From contig CAJKWP010000016.1 in NCBI GenBank assembly GCA_905203645.1, positions 1-23,703 on the forward strand: a stretch of 23,703 nucleotides of DNA, read 5' to 3'. Shown here piece after piece: positions 8,490-16,022 of the stretch. The translations under genes were made by a program, and so were the position numbers. Numbering within the stretch: position 1 is the first letter of the stretch; each line of letters opens with the position of its first letter. The notes below the pieces were generated by a model, which saw only the letters and a program-made list of their open reading frames with translations, had not been told where the DNA came from and made no database searches. This stretch comes from an uncultured Christensenella sp. (lineage in GTDB: Bacteria > Bacillota > Clostridia > Christensenellales > UBA1242).

Positions 8490-8851
8490 ATATTATTATC
8501 AAAAATCGTCACACTCTTTGCAAATTCACCAAAATATATTTTTTTATTTTTAAACATTTTTTTGAATTCTGGGTTATCGAAACTATCTTCAAGCAACTGT
8601 TTTAATGCCAAAAGCGCCAAGTTAATTTCGGTTATTTGATTGAATGTTTGATTGTAAAAATACTGTGCTTCAAGCGGAAAATATTCAAAATTGACAGGTT
8701 GTTTTTCAAAATTTTCACTTCCAGCATAAACGAGCGTGCAAGCGTTGTTCGAAAACGATATCAAAAAATAAATATAATTTATTTCGTACGGCAATGGGTC
8801 ATCTTCTTGTATGCCCAAAACCCAATAAAGAAAATCTTCCAAAACGGTCAT
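8486..8851 (-). CDS. Hypothetical small acidic protein, translationally coupled to the upstream membrane protein
   Basis: 121 residues from the ATG at 8851; not recognised. A longer in-frame reading to 8890 exists, but this ATG shares one base with the stop of the preceding gene (TAATG), the usual sign of translational coupling, with a weak AGGTG upstream. The protein is soluble and aromatic-rich, with an acidic N-terminal half (QEDDPLPYE), a hydrophobic strand (YIYFLISFS), a central EYFPLEAQYFYNQTF segment and a helix ITEINLALLALKQLLED. Tight coupling suggests it acts with the membrane protein, for example as a partner or regulator. That is an inference from gene order only. Confidence 0.65.
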   Translation of the reverse strand: MTVLEDFLYWVLGIQEDDPLPYEINYIYFLISFSNNACTLVYAGSENFEKQPVNFEYFPLEAQYFYNQTFNQITEINLALLALKQLLEDSFDNPEFKKMFKNKKIYFGEFAKSVTIFDNNI

Positions 8852-9354
8852 TATGCACCTGCCAACAAACAAATAGAAAGCGCACAACAAATAATGCTGA
8901 GAGCAAGAAATATCAAAGCAATATTAAAATATGAAAACTTGATTTTTGTAACTTTTGCCGTCGAAATAATTTGCATCGCCAAATCTTTGTCGAATTGGTC
9001 AAATCTGTAAGACTTTGGAAACTGGTAACTATCTTTTAAAGTTTTCAAGTAATTTTCTATGCCAAAATCCGCGACTGACTTGTAATCTATCAAATCCCCA
9101 CTATTTTTTTGAGTTTCTGTTTTGACTTTAACCCTTCTTGCTGACAGTGCAAGAAAACTGTACAAAACAGATATCAATGCCAATACAATCGAACCAGCAC
9201 TTACAAAGATAATTTCGGCTCTTTGATTTGAAATAAAATATGACGAAAATACAATAACACCACTTGCCAATGCAATAGTAACCGAATGTTTTTCTTCGGC
9301 AAATTTTCGTAATATTACAAGGCGCTCCAAGATGTATTTCAACGTTTGTTTCAT
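8851..9354 (-). CDS. Three-helix membrane protein resembling the Pycsar effector (PycTM/DUF5706) topology
   Basis: 167 residues. A hydrophobic pair at about residues 24-41 and 46-70 is followed by Arg-Arg (ARRVK) at the membrane edge, a soluble stretch with DYKSVADFGIENYLKTLKDSY, and then DLAMQIISTAKVTKIKF leading into a third helix at about 140-164. In PycTM-type proteins a two-helix hairpin is also followed by a basic edge, a D..QI...A.I...K amphipathic segment and a C-terminal helix. The resemblance is by eye and no nucleotide cyclase gene is adjacent, so an anti-phage role is not shown. The ATG at 9354 has no SD; an extended -10-like TGGCATAAT ends eight bases upstream. The stop overlaps the next start by one base. 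Confidence 0.7.
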   Translation of the reverse strand: MKQTLKYILERLVILRKFAEEKHSVTIALASGVIVFSSYFISNQRAEIIFVSAGSIVLALISVLYSFLALSARRVKVKTETQKNSGDLIDYKSVADFGIENYLKTLKDSYQFPKSYRFDQFDKDLAMQIISTAKVTKIKFSYFNIALIFLALSIICCALSICLLAGA

Positions 9355-9384
9355 CAAAAAATATTATGCCAATACAAAAAAAAA

Positions 9385-10233
9385 TTATGCTCTTTTCGAG
9401 TTTATAACTTGTTGCAAAGTGCAACAAGAACTGTAATTTTGACAAAGTTTTGCCAACGTTGTTTCTGTAATCATGGTCACCCTTTCACCATTTGTAACAT
9501 AAAACACACAATATTTCGTTGAAGACAGTTTTTTTGAAAGTTTCAAAAGTGTGATATTGCTGTCAACCGCCATACATTTTACACTAATTCCCTTTTTCAA
9601 AAGATTTTGCTTGTCACAAAATATTTTTTCGTATTTTCCTTGAAATTTTGTGTCAAAAACGCCAAACATCAAAAGGATTGAAATCATCAAAAAGTTCAAA
9701 TTGATTTTTACAAATACACTTACTATAAATGCTATCAAAAATATACTTGCAAATAAAATGCTCAAAATTTTTGATATTTTTATTGATATATTTTCGGAAA
9801 ATTTATCTTTCAATATAGCCTTTATTATTCGTCCACAATCCAATGGATAACATGGCAAAAAATTGAAAATAGCCAAGTAAAAATTACACTGCACAAAGTA
9901 TTCTGTCAATGCAAAACTTGCAGGAATAATCCACCAAAAAGATATACAAACAAGTGCAGTTACAAGGTTTGAAAGCGGACCCGCCAATGCAATAAGTATT
10001 TCTTCTTTTTCCAAAAAAGTACTGTTGTACGAAAGACAAGCACCATAAGGCATAAGATAAAAATTTGAAAGTTTGTATCCAAATTTTTTTGCTGTAATTG
10101 CATGTGAAAGTTCATGTATAACAAGTGCAACAAAAAAAATCAGGATTTCAACTCCATAACCGCATATCAAAAAAATTGCAGAAAGCACCAATAATACTGG
10201 ATGAAATTTCTTTAGTTTATTTTTCCAATGCAT
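9385..10233 (-). CDS. spoIVFB: SpoIVFB-type intramembrane metalloprotease (site-2 protease, M50)
   Basis: Zinc intramembrane protease of the SpoIVFB branch of M50, expected in the mother-cell-derived outer forespore membrane, where it cleaves the pro-sequence from sigma-K. HELSH at residues 40-44 holds two zinc ligands and the catalytic Glu; NFLPCYPLDCGR at 124-135 supplies the third ligand Asp132. Several further hydrophobic segments follow, the last two at about 156-176 and 180-194. Residues about 206-282 form a soluble tail with a CBS-like pattern, as in SpoIVFB, rich in Cys. The usual LDGGR is LDCGR here. No SD precedes the ATG: it lies inside the 3' end of a 57-residue ORF (22-base overlap), consistent with coupling, and a TATAAT at 10245-10240 is also six bases away. 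Close proximity to sigK supports the assignment. Confidence 0.9.
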   Translation of the reverse strand: MHWKNKLKKFHPVLLVLSAIFLICGYGVEILIFFVALVIHELSHAITAKKFGYKLSNFYLMPYGACLSYNSTFLEKEEILIALAGPLSNLVTALVCISFWWIIPASFALTEYFVQCNFYLAIFNFLPCYPLDCGRIIKAILKDKFSENISIKISKILSILFASIFLIAFIVSVFVKINLNFLMISILLMFGVFDTKFQGKYEKIFCDKQNLLKKGISVKCMAVDSNITLLKLSKKLSSTKYCVFYVTNGERVTMITETTLAKLCQNYSSCCTLQQVINSKRA

Positions 10234-10385
10234 ATCTCTATTATATTCGACAAACTAAGGACAAATGCCAAGACTATAAGACAATTCAACACGGTCGAAA
10301 CAAATTGTTTTGTATCAACTTTGTGTTTGAAAGAAACTTGATAAAGTCTTGTGCATTTTGCCACAACAATCAAATCACTATCCAT
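10212..10385 (-). CDS. Small 57-residue single-pass membrane protein between sigK and spoIVFB
   Basis: Easily missed ORF: ATG at 10385, stop TAA at 10214-10212. A strong SD (AAAGGA, 10396-10391) lies five bases before the ATG, and an in-frame TAA just upstream fixes the start. The product has a basic, polar N-terminal 28 residues (CTRLYQVSFKHKVDTKQ) and one hydrophobic segment at about 28-52 (FVSTVLNCLIVLAFVLSLSN). It begins 24 bases after the sigK stop and overlaps the spoIVFB start by 22 bases in another frame. Not recognised; position and topology suggest a small membrane partner or regulator of the protease (in Bacillus, BofA and SpoIVFA do this), but I see no sequence match. It may also act only by translational coupling. 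Confidence 0.55.
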   Translation of the reverse strand: MDSDLIVVAKCTRLYQVSFKHKVDTKQFVSTVLNCLIVLAFVLSLSNIIEICIGKIN

Positions 10386-10390
10386 ATTTT

Positions 10391-10396
10391 TCCTTT
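10391..10396 (-). promoter_or_regulatory. Strong SD for the 57-residue ORF
   Basis: AAAGGA on the minus strand, five bases before the ATG at 10385, between the sigK stop and the small ORF. There is no reason for such a site here unless an ORF starts at this point. Confidence 0.6.
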
Positions 10397-10409
10397 AAAG
10401 TATTTTATG

Positions 10410-11144
10410 TCAAATTTTGTCATCTTTATTACTTATATTTTGTTTTAACATATTGTCATCTTCAATAATTTTTTTGATTGTGGACAAAGCTTTTGTTTCA
10501 AGTCTTGATATATAAGACCTTGAAATCCCAAGTTTTTTAGCTATTTCACGCTGAGTAATCACTGGACCACCATTCAATCCATATCTAAGTCTTAAAATCT
10601 CTGCTTCACGCTTGGGCAAATGATTGTCAACGATTATTTTCAGTTTTTCGCTGAGAATATTGTTTGAAACAAAGTCAAACACAGAATCTTCATCCAAATC
10701 CGCAATAATGTCCATAAGTTCGATATCATTTCCGTCTTTGTCCTGTCCCAAACTTTCGTTTATTGACATAGTTGACGTATGTTTTTTGTTTATTCTTAAA
10801 AGCATCAAAATTTCATTTTCGATGCATCTTGCGGCGTAAGTTGAAAGTTGCGAACCCTTGCCATATTCAAAAGTATTTATTGCTTTTATAAGCCCAATAG
10901 ACCCGACCGAAATCAAATCATCTGCTTCTGCCGAGCCTTGATATTTCTTTACAATGTGTGCCACCAACCTTAGATTGTGATTGATGAGTTTGTCTTTTGC
11001 ACTTTTGTCACCGTTTTTAAACTTTTCAAAGTACTCTTTCTCTTCTTGTGGAGTGAGTGGTTTTGGAAACCCTGATGCATTGTTTATAAAAGACGAAAAC
11101 ATCAAAATCTTGTTCATAAAAACAATAAAATTTTCAAAAATCAT
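10410..11144 (-). CDS. sigK: Pro-sigma-K, late mother-cell sporulation sigma factor
   Basis: Sigma-70-family factor for late mother-cell genes (coat, spore maturation). 244 residues. HNLRLVAHIVKKY, DDLISVGSIGLIKAI and TYAARCIENEILMLLR form region 2; TQREIAKKLGISRSYISRLE is the region 4.2 helix-turn-helix. The stretch matches Bacillus SigK closely, including GQDKDGNDI. The hydrophobic N-terminus MIFENFIVFMNKILMFSSFI aligns with the Bacillus pro-sequence; by alignment the cleavage falls near residues 17-18, just before FINNASGFPKPL. AGGAG six bases before the ATG supports the start. The gene is intact, without a skin-type interruption. A sigma-E-like -10 (ATACAT, around 11165) lies upstream with no clear -35. 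It is separated from ftsY by a terminator. Confidence 0.93.
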   Translation of the reverse strand: MIFENFIVFMNKILMFSSFINNASGFPKPLTPQEEKEYFEKFKNGDKSAKDKLINHNLRLVAHIVKKYQGSAEADDLISVGSIGLIKAINTFEYGKGSQLSTYAARCIENEILMLLRINKKHTSTMSINESLGQDKDGNDIELMDIIADLDEDSVFDFVSNNILSEKLKIIVDNHLPKREAEILRLRYGLNGGPVITQREIAKKLGISRSYISRLETKALSTIKKIIEDDNMLKQNISNKDDKI

Positions 11145-11212
11145 GAATTGCTCCTATGACACTATGTATATGCATCAAAATGACATTTTTTGACAAAATA
11201 CTTGCAAATGAC

Positions 11213-11249
11213 AAAAAAAATAGTCATAATCAAAACTCGATTACGACTA
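11213..11249 (-). terminator. Intrinsic terminator of the smc-ftsY unit
   Basis: Read on the minus strand: an 11-bp stem (TAGTCGTAATC / GATTATGACTA, one G-T pair) with a 7-base loop at 11249-11221, followed directly by eight T (11220-11213). It sits 33 bases after the ftsY stop and upstream of sigK, so sigK is transcribed separately. Confidence 0.85.
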
Positions 11250-11281
11250 TTTTACTATTAAATATTGCAAAAGTTTGGATG

Positions 11282-12178
11282 TCAGAACAAATTATCTGCA
11301 AAATCTTTGCTGTCAAACAATTCCAAATCGTCAATACTTTCGCCTGTGCCAACAAACCATACAGGAATGTTTAACTGCTGAGCAATGGAAATAACTACAC
11401 CACCTTTGGCGGTTCCATCCAATTTTGTAAGCACAACACCATCTATATCAATAACTTGACTGAATGCTTCCAACTGATTGATAGCATTTTGTCCTGTTGT
11501 TGCATCGATTACAATCAAGTTGTACTTGTTTGCCTCGGGATATTCCTTTTTGATGACTTTGCCTATCTTTTCCAGTTCTTTCATAAGGTTTTCTTTTGTA
11601 TGCAACCTTCCTGCCGTGTCTACCAACAAAACATCTGTTTTTTTGCTTTTTGCACTTTGTATTCCGTCAAAAACAACAGCGGCAGCGTCGGCACCTTCAT
11701 TGTGCTTGATTATCCTTGTTTTGCTTCTGTCTGCCCATGTCGAAAGCTGTTCACTTGCAGCAGCGCGGAATGTGTCACCTGCCACAAGAGTAACTTCTTT
11801 CTTTTGATGTTTGAAATAGTTTGCAAGTTTGCCAATTGTTGTAGTTTTTCCAACGCCATTAACCCCAATCATTGTTATAATACATGGATATTCAATAGTT
11901 GGTTGGTCAAGTTCGTCAAAGATATCTTTGACAACAACTTTCAATCCTTCGCGAACTTGGTCTGCTGTTCTGAGTTTGTTTTTACGTGCATATTCACGCA
12001 GTCTTTGTGCAATTTCTTCCGAGCATTCATAACCAACGTCGCAAGATATCAAAATATCAGTTAACTCTTCATAAAATTCATCATTCAATTCACCTTTGGA
12101 AAACAAATAGTCAAACATTCTTGCAAAGTTTTCTCTTGTTTTTTTGAGTGCATTGGAAATTTTTTTAAACAATCCCAT
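11282..12178 (-). CDS. ftsY: FtsY, signal recognition particle receptor GTPase
   Basis: Membrane-associated receptor that docks SRP-bound ribosomes to the SecYEG translocon. 298 residues, consisting of the NG domain with only a short N-terminal extension (no long acidic A domain, as is usual in Bacillota). Motifs: GVNGVGKTT (105-113), DTFRAAA (135-141), DTAGR (187-191), TKLDG (251-255), and a C-terminal GTGESIDDLELF. The SD AAAGGA precedes the ATG and starts directly after the smc stop, with an 11-base gap, so the two genes form an operon. A terminator follows. Confidence 0.96.
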   Translation of the reverse strand: MGLFKKISNALKKTRENFARMFDYLFSKGELNDEFYEELTDILISCDVGYECSEEIAQRLREYARKNKLRTADQVREGLKVVVKDIFDELDQPTIEYPCIITMIGVNGVGKTTTIGKLANYFKHQKKEVTLVAGDTFRAAASEQLSTWADRSKTRIIKHNEGADAAAVVFDGIQSAKSKKTDVLLVDTAGRLHTKENLMKELEKIGKVIKKEYPEANKYNLIVIDATTGQNAINQLEAFSQVIDIDGVVLTKLDGTAKGGVVISIAQQLNIPVWFVGTGESIDDLELFDSKDFADNLF

Positions 12179-12189
12179 GTTATATCCTT

Positions 12190-15100
12190 TTAACTTGCTT
12201 GATTTTCTTTCGAGTCTTTTATCGCATCGCTAAGTTTTACACTTACGATACGTGATACACCTTCTTCTTCCATTGTTACCCCATAAAGTGAATCAGCCAA
12301 TTCCATGGTGGGTTTACGGTGAGTAACAACAATGAACTGTGTTGAATTTGAAAAACGCTTGATATATTGAGCAAATCTTTCAACGTTTGCTTCATCCAAA
12401 GCGGCTTCAATTTCGTCCAACAAACAGAATGGCATTGGTTTCAATTTCAAAATGGCGAACAAAATCGCAATAGCAGTAAGTGCCTTTTCACCACCTGAAA
12501 GCAGTGTAATATTTTTCAAACTTTTGCCTGGTGGCTCTGCAACAATATCCACACCAGATTCAAGTATATTTTCACTGTCCAAAAGTTCCAAACACGCACT
12601 TCCACCGCCAAACAATTCACGGAAAGTTATTTTGAAGTTTTCGTTAATTTTTTCAAATTGAGTTTTGAACTTTGTTTCCATTTCCAAAGACAAATCTTTG
12701 ATAATTGTCACCAAATCTTCTTCGGCTTTTATCAAATCTTGTGCCTGGGCGTCCATATTTTCGTATCTTTCAAGCACGATTTTGCTGTCTTCAATAGCAT
12801 TTACGTTTACATATCCAAGTTTGTTGATTTCGCGTTTCAGTCTGTTAATTTCGGTTATACTGAAATTAAAATCAAATTCTGATTGTCTAAATTCCAAACA
12901 ACCATCATAGTCAAGTTCGTATTCTTCATAAATACGTTCTTTCATTCCTTCAATATCAGTGTCAACCTTTGCAAGTTGGGCTTCTTCATGATATTTTTTT
13001 TCTTTCAAATCAGTAATAATGTCAATTATTGACGTCTTTTGGTCGTTTAAAACCTTGACTGCATCTTGCATCTTTTCCTTGTTTGAAGCCAAGTTTTCTT
13101 GTTTTTCTTTGGCATCCGCAAGTTCATTTCTTGACTTTTCGCTTGTTGTAACTTCGATTTCTGCAGCAAGCATTTTTTCTGCTTCGGCAACCGTTGCTTT
13201 GTTACGTTCAAGTTGTCCTTCGTTGCTTGAAAGAATCACTTCTTCAGAAGCGATATCTTCACTCAAACGCAAAACTTCATCTTTTGAAACTTCAATTTCT
13301 TTTTCAATCGACGCAATTTTTACTTTGATAGAAGTTAAGTTGTTTGTATATTCTTCTTTTTTCGCTTTGAGTTGATTTGTGCGTTCTTGGCGTTGTGCGT
13401 TGGTAGCAGAGAAATCTTGAACTGTTGCACCCTGTTCCATCTTTTTAGCTTGATCAATATCTCCAGCCAAACTTTGCAATTTATTCGAAATTGCATTAAG
13501 TTTGCTTTGAACAGCCATTTTTTCCTGCAAAACAGAGTTCAATGTTTGTTCAACTGCTTGCATCTTTTCATTTTCTTTCGCAGAAAGAATGTCTGCTTGC
13601 GCTTTCAAAAGTGCTGAGCTTTCGATTTCTTTTGCAAGTTCGCTGCTTTCGGTTGTCAAGTTTTTAAGATTTTTTTCGATATCTGCAAACAAAACTTTGC
13701 CTTTTTCAATCTCTTTTGCCAAAGTTTCAATTTCACGTTCCCTTGCAATAAGATTTGCAGATTCATTCTTTCTTGAACCACCAGTCAATGAACCAGTAGG
13801 ATTGATTACATCACCGTCAAGTGTAACTATTTTGAAATTGAATCTTGTGTTGTTTGCAAGTTTGATTGCTGTATCAAGAGTGTCAACAATGACTGTTGCT
13901 CCAAGCAAATTTTCAATTACGTTGGCAATTTTAAGGTCAAAATCAATCAATGTACTTGCAACACCAAAGCATCCAGAAACCTTTGTTTGTGCATAATCTT
14001 GAGCTGAAATCGATCTTGGTTTCATCGTTGAAACTGGCAAGAAAGTTGCTCTGCCATACTGGTTCTCTTTCAAAAATCTTATAAGATCTTTTGCATTGTT
14101 TTCATCGTACGTTACGATGTTTTGCAATGCATTTCCAAGTGCCACTTCAATCGCTGTTTCATACTTTACAGGCACTTTTATCAAACTTGCCAAAACACCC
14201 AACATTTTGCTTTTCAAGTTTGCATTTTTTTCGCTTTCTTTCAAAAGTTTCTTAACACTGTGGGCATAACCTTCGTATTCTGCTTGCATTTCAGAAAGCA
14301 ATCTTTTACGGTTTTCGTAAACTTGCAATCTTGCATACATATTGTTTCTTTGCTCTTGTTGTTCCTTTATTTCGGAGTTTATTGATGCAAGTCTGAATTG
14401 TTGTTTTGCCTGCTGTTGCTGATATTCTTTGCTTTGACTGTTTGCCCTGTCGCAAGCAGAAGTCGCCTTCTCAATTTGCTCATTTATTTCGGAAATTTTC
14501 AAATCTATAGACTTCAATTGTTGTAACAATTCGATTTTGTTACTGTCCAACATTTCGCCTTCTGCAACAAATCTTGAATATGTAGATTTGATATCCGTCA
14601 ACTTGTCCATATTATCAAGTATTGATTGTGTTTGTTGTTGTTGTTCGCCTTCACAAAGTTCAAGTTCTTGAACAATAGTTAGATACTCTGTAAATATTTC
14701 TTGCGATGCTTGATTGAGTCCTTTAAGGTCTTGTTCCAAGTCAGCAATCTTTTTTTCTTTTGATTGAAGATTTTCTTTTGACTTTTCAAGATAGATTTTA
14801 CTGTTTGTTATATCAAGTTCAATTTTGTCGTTTTGCTCATTTAAAAAGTTAATCCTTTCCCTTAAAAGTTTTGATTCACCTGCTTGTTTTTCAAGTGCAA
14901 CTGTCAAATTCAAAATTCTTTCGTGCAATGATGATATTGTCTTGTCAATGTTGTTAATATTTTGCATGTTTTTCTCATATTCGAAGTTAACCTTTTCATA
15001 TTCGGACTCTCTTAGTGCAAGTTGTTCACATATAGCAGAAAGTTTTGTGTTTATTTTGTCTTTTATGTCACTTGCATTTTCGTATTGATAAATATAAGCA

Positions 15101-15783
15101 TTGACTTCCAATACTTTTAATTGCCCTTTGAGTTCAAGGTATTTACGAGCAGTTTCGGCTTGTTTTTTCAATGGCCCAAGTTGTTTTTCCAATTCACCCA
15201 AGATATCCCTTAATCTTGTCAAATTGTCCCTTGTACGTTCAAGTTTACGTTCTGCTTCAACCTTTCTGGATTTGAATTTTGCGATGCCTGCTGCTTCTTC
15301 AAATATAAGTCTTCTGCTTTCTGGTTTTGAAGAAATAATCTCTTCAACTTTACCCTGACCAATGATAGAATATCCATCACGACCGACACCAGAATCATAA
15401 AACAAATTTATAATATCTTTAAGTCTGCATGGTTGTTTGTTTATCAAATATTCACTTTCGCCAGAACGATACAATTTTCTGGTAACAGCAAGTTCGTCAT
15501 AATCATAATCAAAAAATCTGTCAGTATTGTTGAACAAAAGCGTTGCCTCGCAATAAGAAAGACTCTTACGCTTTTTTGTTCCGTTAAAAATGACATCTTG
15601 CATAGATGATCCACGAAGTTGTTTGCTGCTCTGTTCACCAAGTACCCATCTGATTGCATCGCCCACGTTGCTTTTTCCACACCCGTTGGGACCGACAATA
15701 GCAGTAAGTCCTGATTCAAATTTGATTTCTGTTCTGTCTGCAAATGACTTAAACCCTGCAAGTTCTATGCCTTTAAAGTACAC
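12190..15783 (-). CDS. smc: SMC chromosome condensation ATPase
   Basis: Structural maintenance of chromosomes protein; with ScpA and ScpB it organises and helps segregate the origin region. 1197 residues, the normal length. Walker A GPNGCGKSN is near residue 31, two long coiled coils flank a hinge at about 490-670 (with GRATFLPV and GSLTGG), and the ABC signature LLSGGEKAL is at about 1094, with Walker B CLLDE and the D-loop after it. The start is GTG at 15783: AAGGAG at 15796-15791 is seven bases upstream and the next residues YFKGIELAGFKSF are the family N-terminus. An ATG at 15822 would add 13 unrelated residues that include the SD. It has its own promoter; ftsY follows. Confidence 0.97.
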   Translation of the reverse strand: MYFKGIELAGFKSFADRTEIKFESGLTAIVGPNGCGKSNVGDAIRWVLGEQSSKQLRGSSMQDVIFNGTKKRKSLSYCEATLLFNNTDRFFDYDYDELAVTRKLYRSGESEYLINKQPCRLKDIINLFYDSGVGRDGYSIIGQGKVEEIISSKPESRRLIFEEAAGIAKFKSRKVEAERKLERTRDNLTRLRDILGELEKQLGPLKKQAETARKYLELKGQLKVLEVNAYIYQYENASDIKDKINTKLSAICEQLALRESEYEKVNFEYEKNMQNINNIDKTISSLHERILNLTVALEKQAGESKLLRERINFLNEQNDKIELDITNSKIYLEKSKENLQSKEKKIADLEQDLKGLNQASQEIFTEYLTIVQELELCEGEQQQQTQSILDNMDKLTDIKSTYSRFVAEGEMLDSNKIELLQQLKSIDLKISEINEQIEKATSACDRANSQSKEYQQQQAKQQFRLASINSEIKEQQEQRNNMYARLQVYENRKRLLSEMQAEYEGYAHSVKKLLKESEKNANLKSKMLGVLASLIKVPVKYETAIEVALGNALQNIVTYDENNAKDLIRFLKENQYGRATFLPVSTMKPRSISAQDYAQTKVSGCFGVASTLIDFDLKIANVIENLLGATVIVDTLDTAIKLANNTRFNFKIVTLDGDVINPTGSLTGGSRKNESANLIAREREIETLAKEIEKGKVLFADIEKNLKNLTTESSELAKEIESSALLKAQADILSAKENEKMQAVEQTLNSVLQEKMAVQSKLNAISNKLQSLAGDIDQAKKMEQGATVQDFSATNAQRQERTNQLKAKKEEYTNNLTSIKVKIASIEKEIEVSKDEVLRLSEDIASEEVILSSNEGQLERNKATVAEAEKMLAAEIEVTTSEKSRNELADAKEKQENLASNKEKMQDAVKVLNDQKTSIIDIITDLKEKKYHEEAQLAKVDTDIEGMKERIYEEYELDYDGCLEFRQSEFDFNFSITEINRLKREINKLGYVNVNAIEDSKIVLERYENMDAQAQDLIKAEEDLVTIIKDLSLEMETKFKTQFEKINENFKITFRELFGGGSACLELLDSENILESGVDIVAEPPGKSLKNITLLSGGEKALTAIAILFAILKLKPMPFCLLDEIEAALDEANVERFAQYIKRFSNSTQFIVVTHRKPTMELADSLYGVTMEEEGVSRIVSVKLSDAIKDSKENQAS

Positions 15784-15790
15784 AAGTCTT

Positions 15791-15796
15791 CTCCTT
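15791..15796 (-). promoter_or_regulatory. SD that fixes the GTG start of smc
   Basis: AAGGAG on the minus strand, seven bases before GTG (15783-15781). It rules out the longer reading from 15822. Confidence 0.8.
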
Positions 15797-15812
15797 AAAA
15801 TAAAACTAAACA

Positions 15813-15841
15813 AGTATAACATACAAACTTGAAAATAGCAA
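15813..15841 (-). promoter_or_regulatory. Sigma-A-type promoter of smc-ftsY
   Basis: Minus strand: -35 TTGCTA at 15841-15836, a 17-base spacer, and -10 TATACT at 15818-15813 preceded by TGT (extended -10). The predicted start near 15806 gives a leader of about 23 bases with the SD inside it. The gap 15842-15942 holds A/T-rich DNA and one orphan SD-like site; no gene is visible there. Confidence 0.5.
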
Positions 15842-15942
15842 GAAATTAAATAAATAAAAATTTTTCAAAAAATCCTTTATCTGTATATATTTCTTGTGAC
15901 ACAGCAATTTTACAACCTGCTCCTTTTCACAAATTTTGGCGT

Positions 15943-15986
15943 AAAAAAAAAGATAAAGAAATTTGATTGACAAATACTTTATCTTT
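15943..15986 (-). terminator. Intrinsic terminator of the envelope/cell-division operon
   Basis: Minus strand: AAAGATAAAG / CTTTATCTTT (10 bp, 15986-15977 with 15958-15949), extended by an inner 5-bp stem (15975-15971 with 15965-15961) and a TCAAT loop, followed by a run of T to 15943. It lies about 36 bases after the lipoprotein stop, so it ends that operon before smc. Confidence 0.85.
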
Positions 15987-16022
15987 TTATTCTTTTGCTG
16001 AAAAATAGTTATTTGGAAAAAA

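Noticed and set aside
8852..8890. Longer form of the 121-residue protein starting at 8890
   Set aside because: It would overlap the membrane protein gene by 40 bases. The TAATG junction at 8853-8849 is the normal coupled arrangement.
9376..9428. 8-bp inverted repeat CTTGTTGC / GCAACAAG near the spoIVFB 3' end followed by a nine-T tract, as an intrinsic terminator
   Set aside because: The stem lies inside the coding sequence and ends 23 bases before the T run. Only a three-pair stem is next to the T run, so a classical terminator is not supported.
15842..15942. Orphan SD-like AAAAGGAG on the minus strand before a short TTG-started hydrophobic ORF of about 33 codons
   Set aside because: The spacing to TTG is about 12 bases, the ORF is very short and it runs through the smc promoter, so it is probably chance in A/T-rich DNA.
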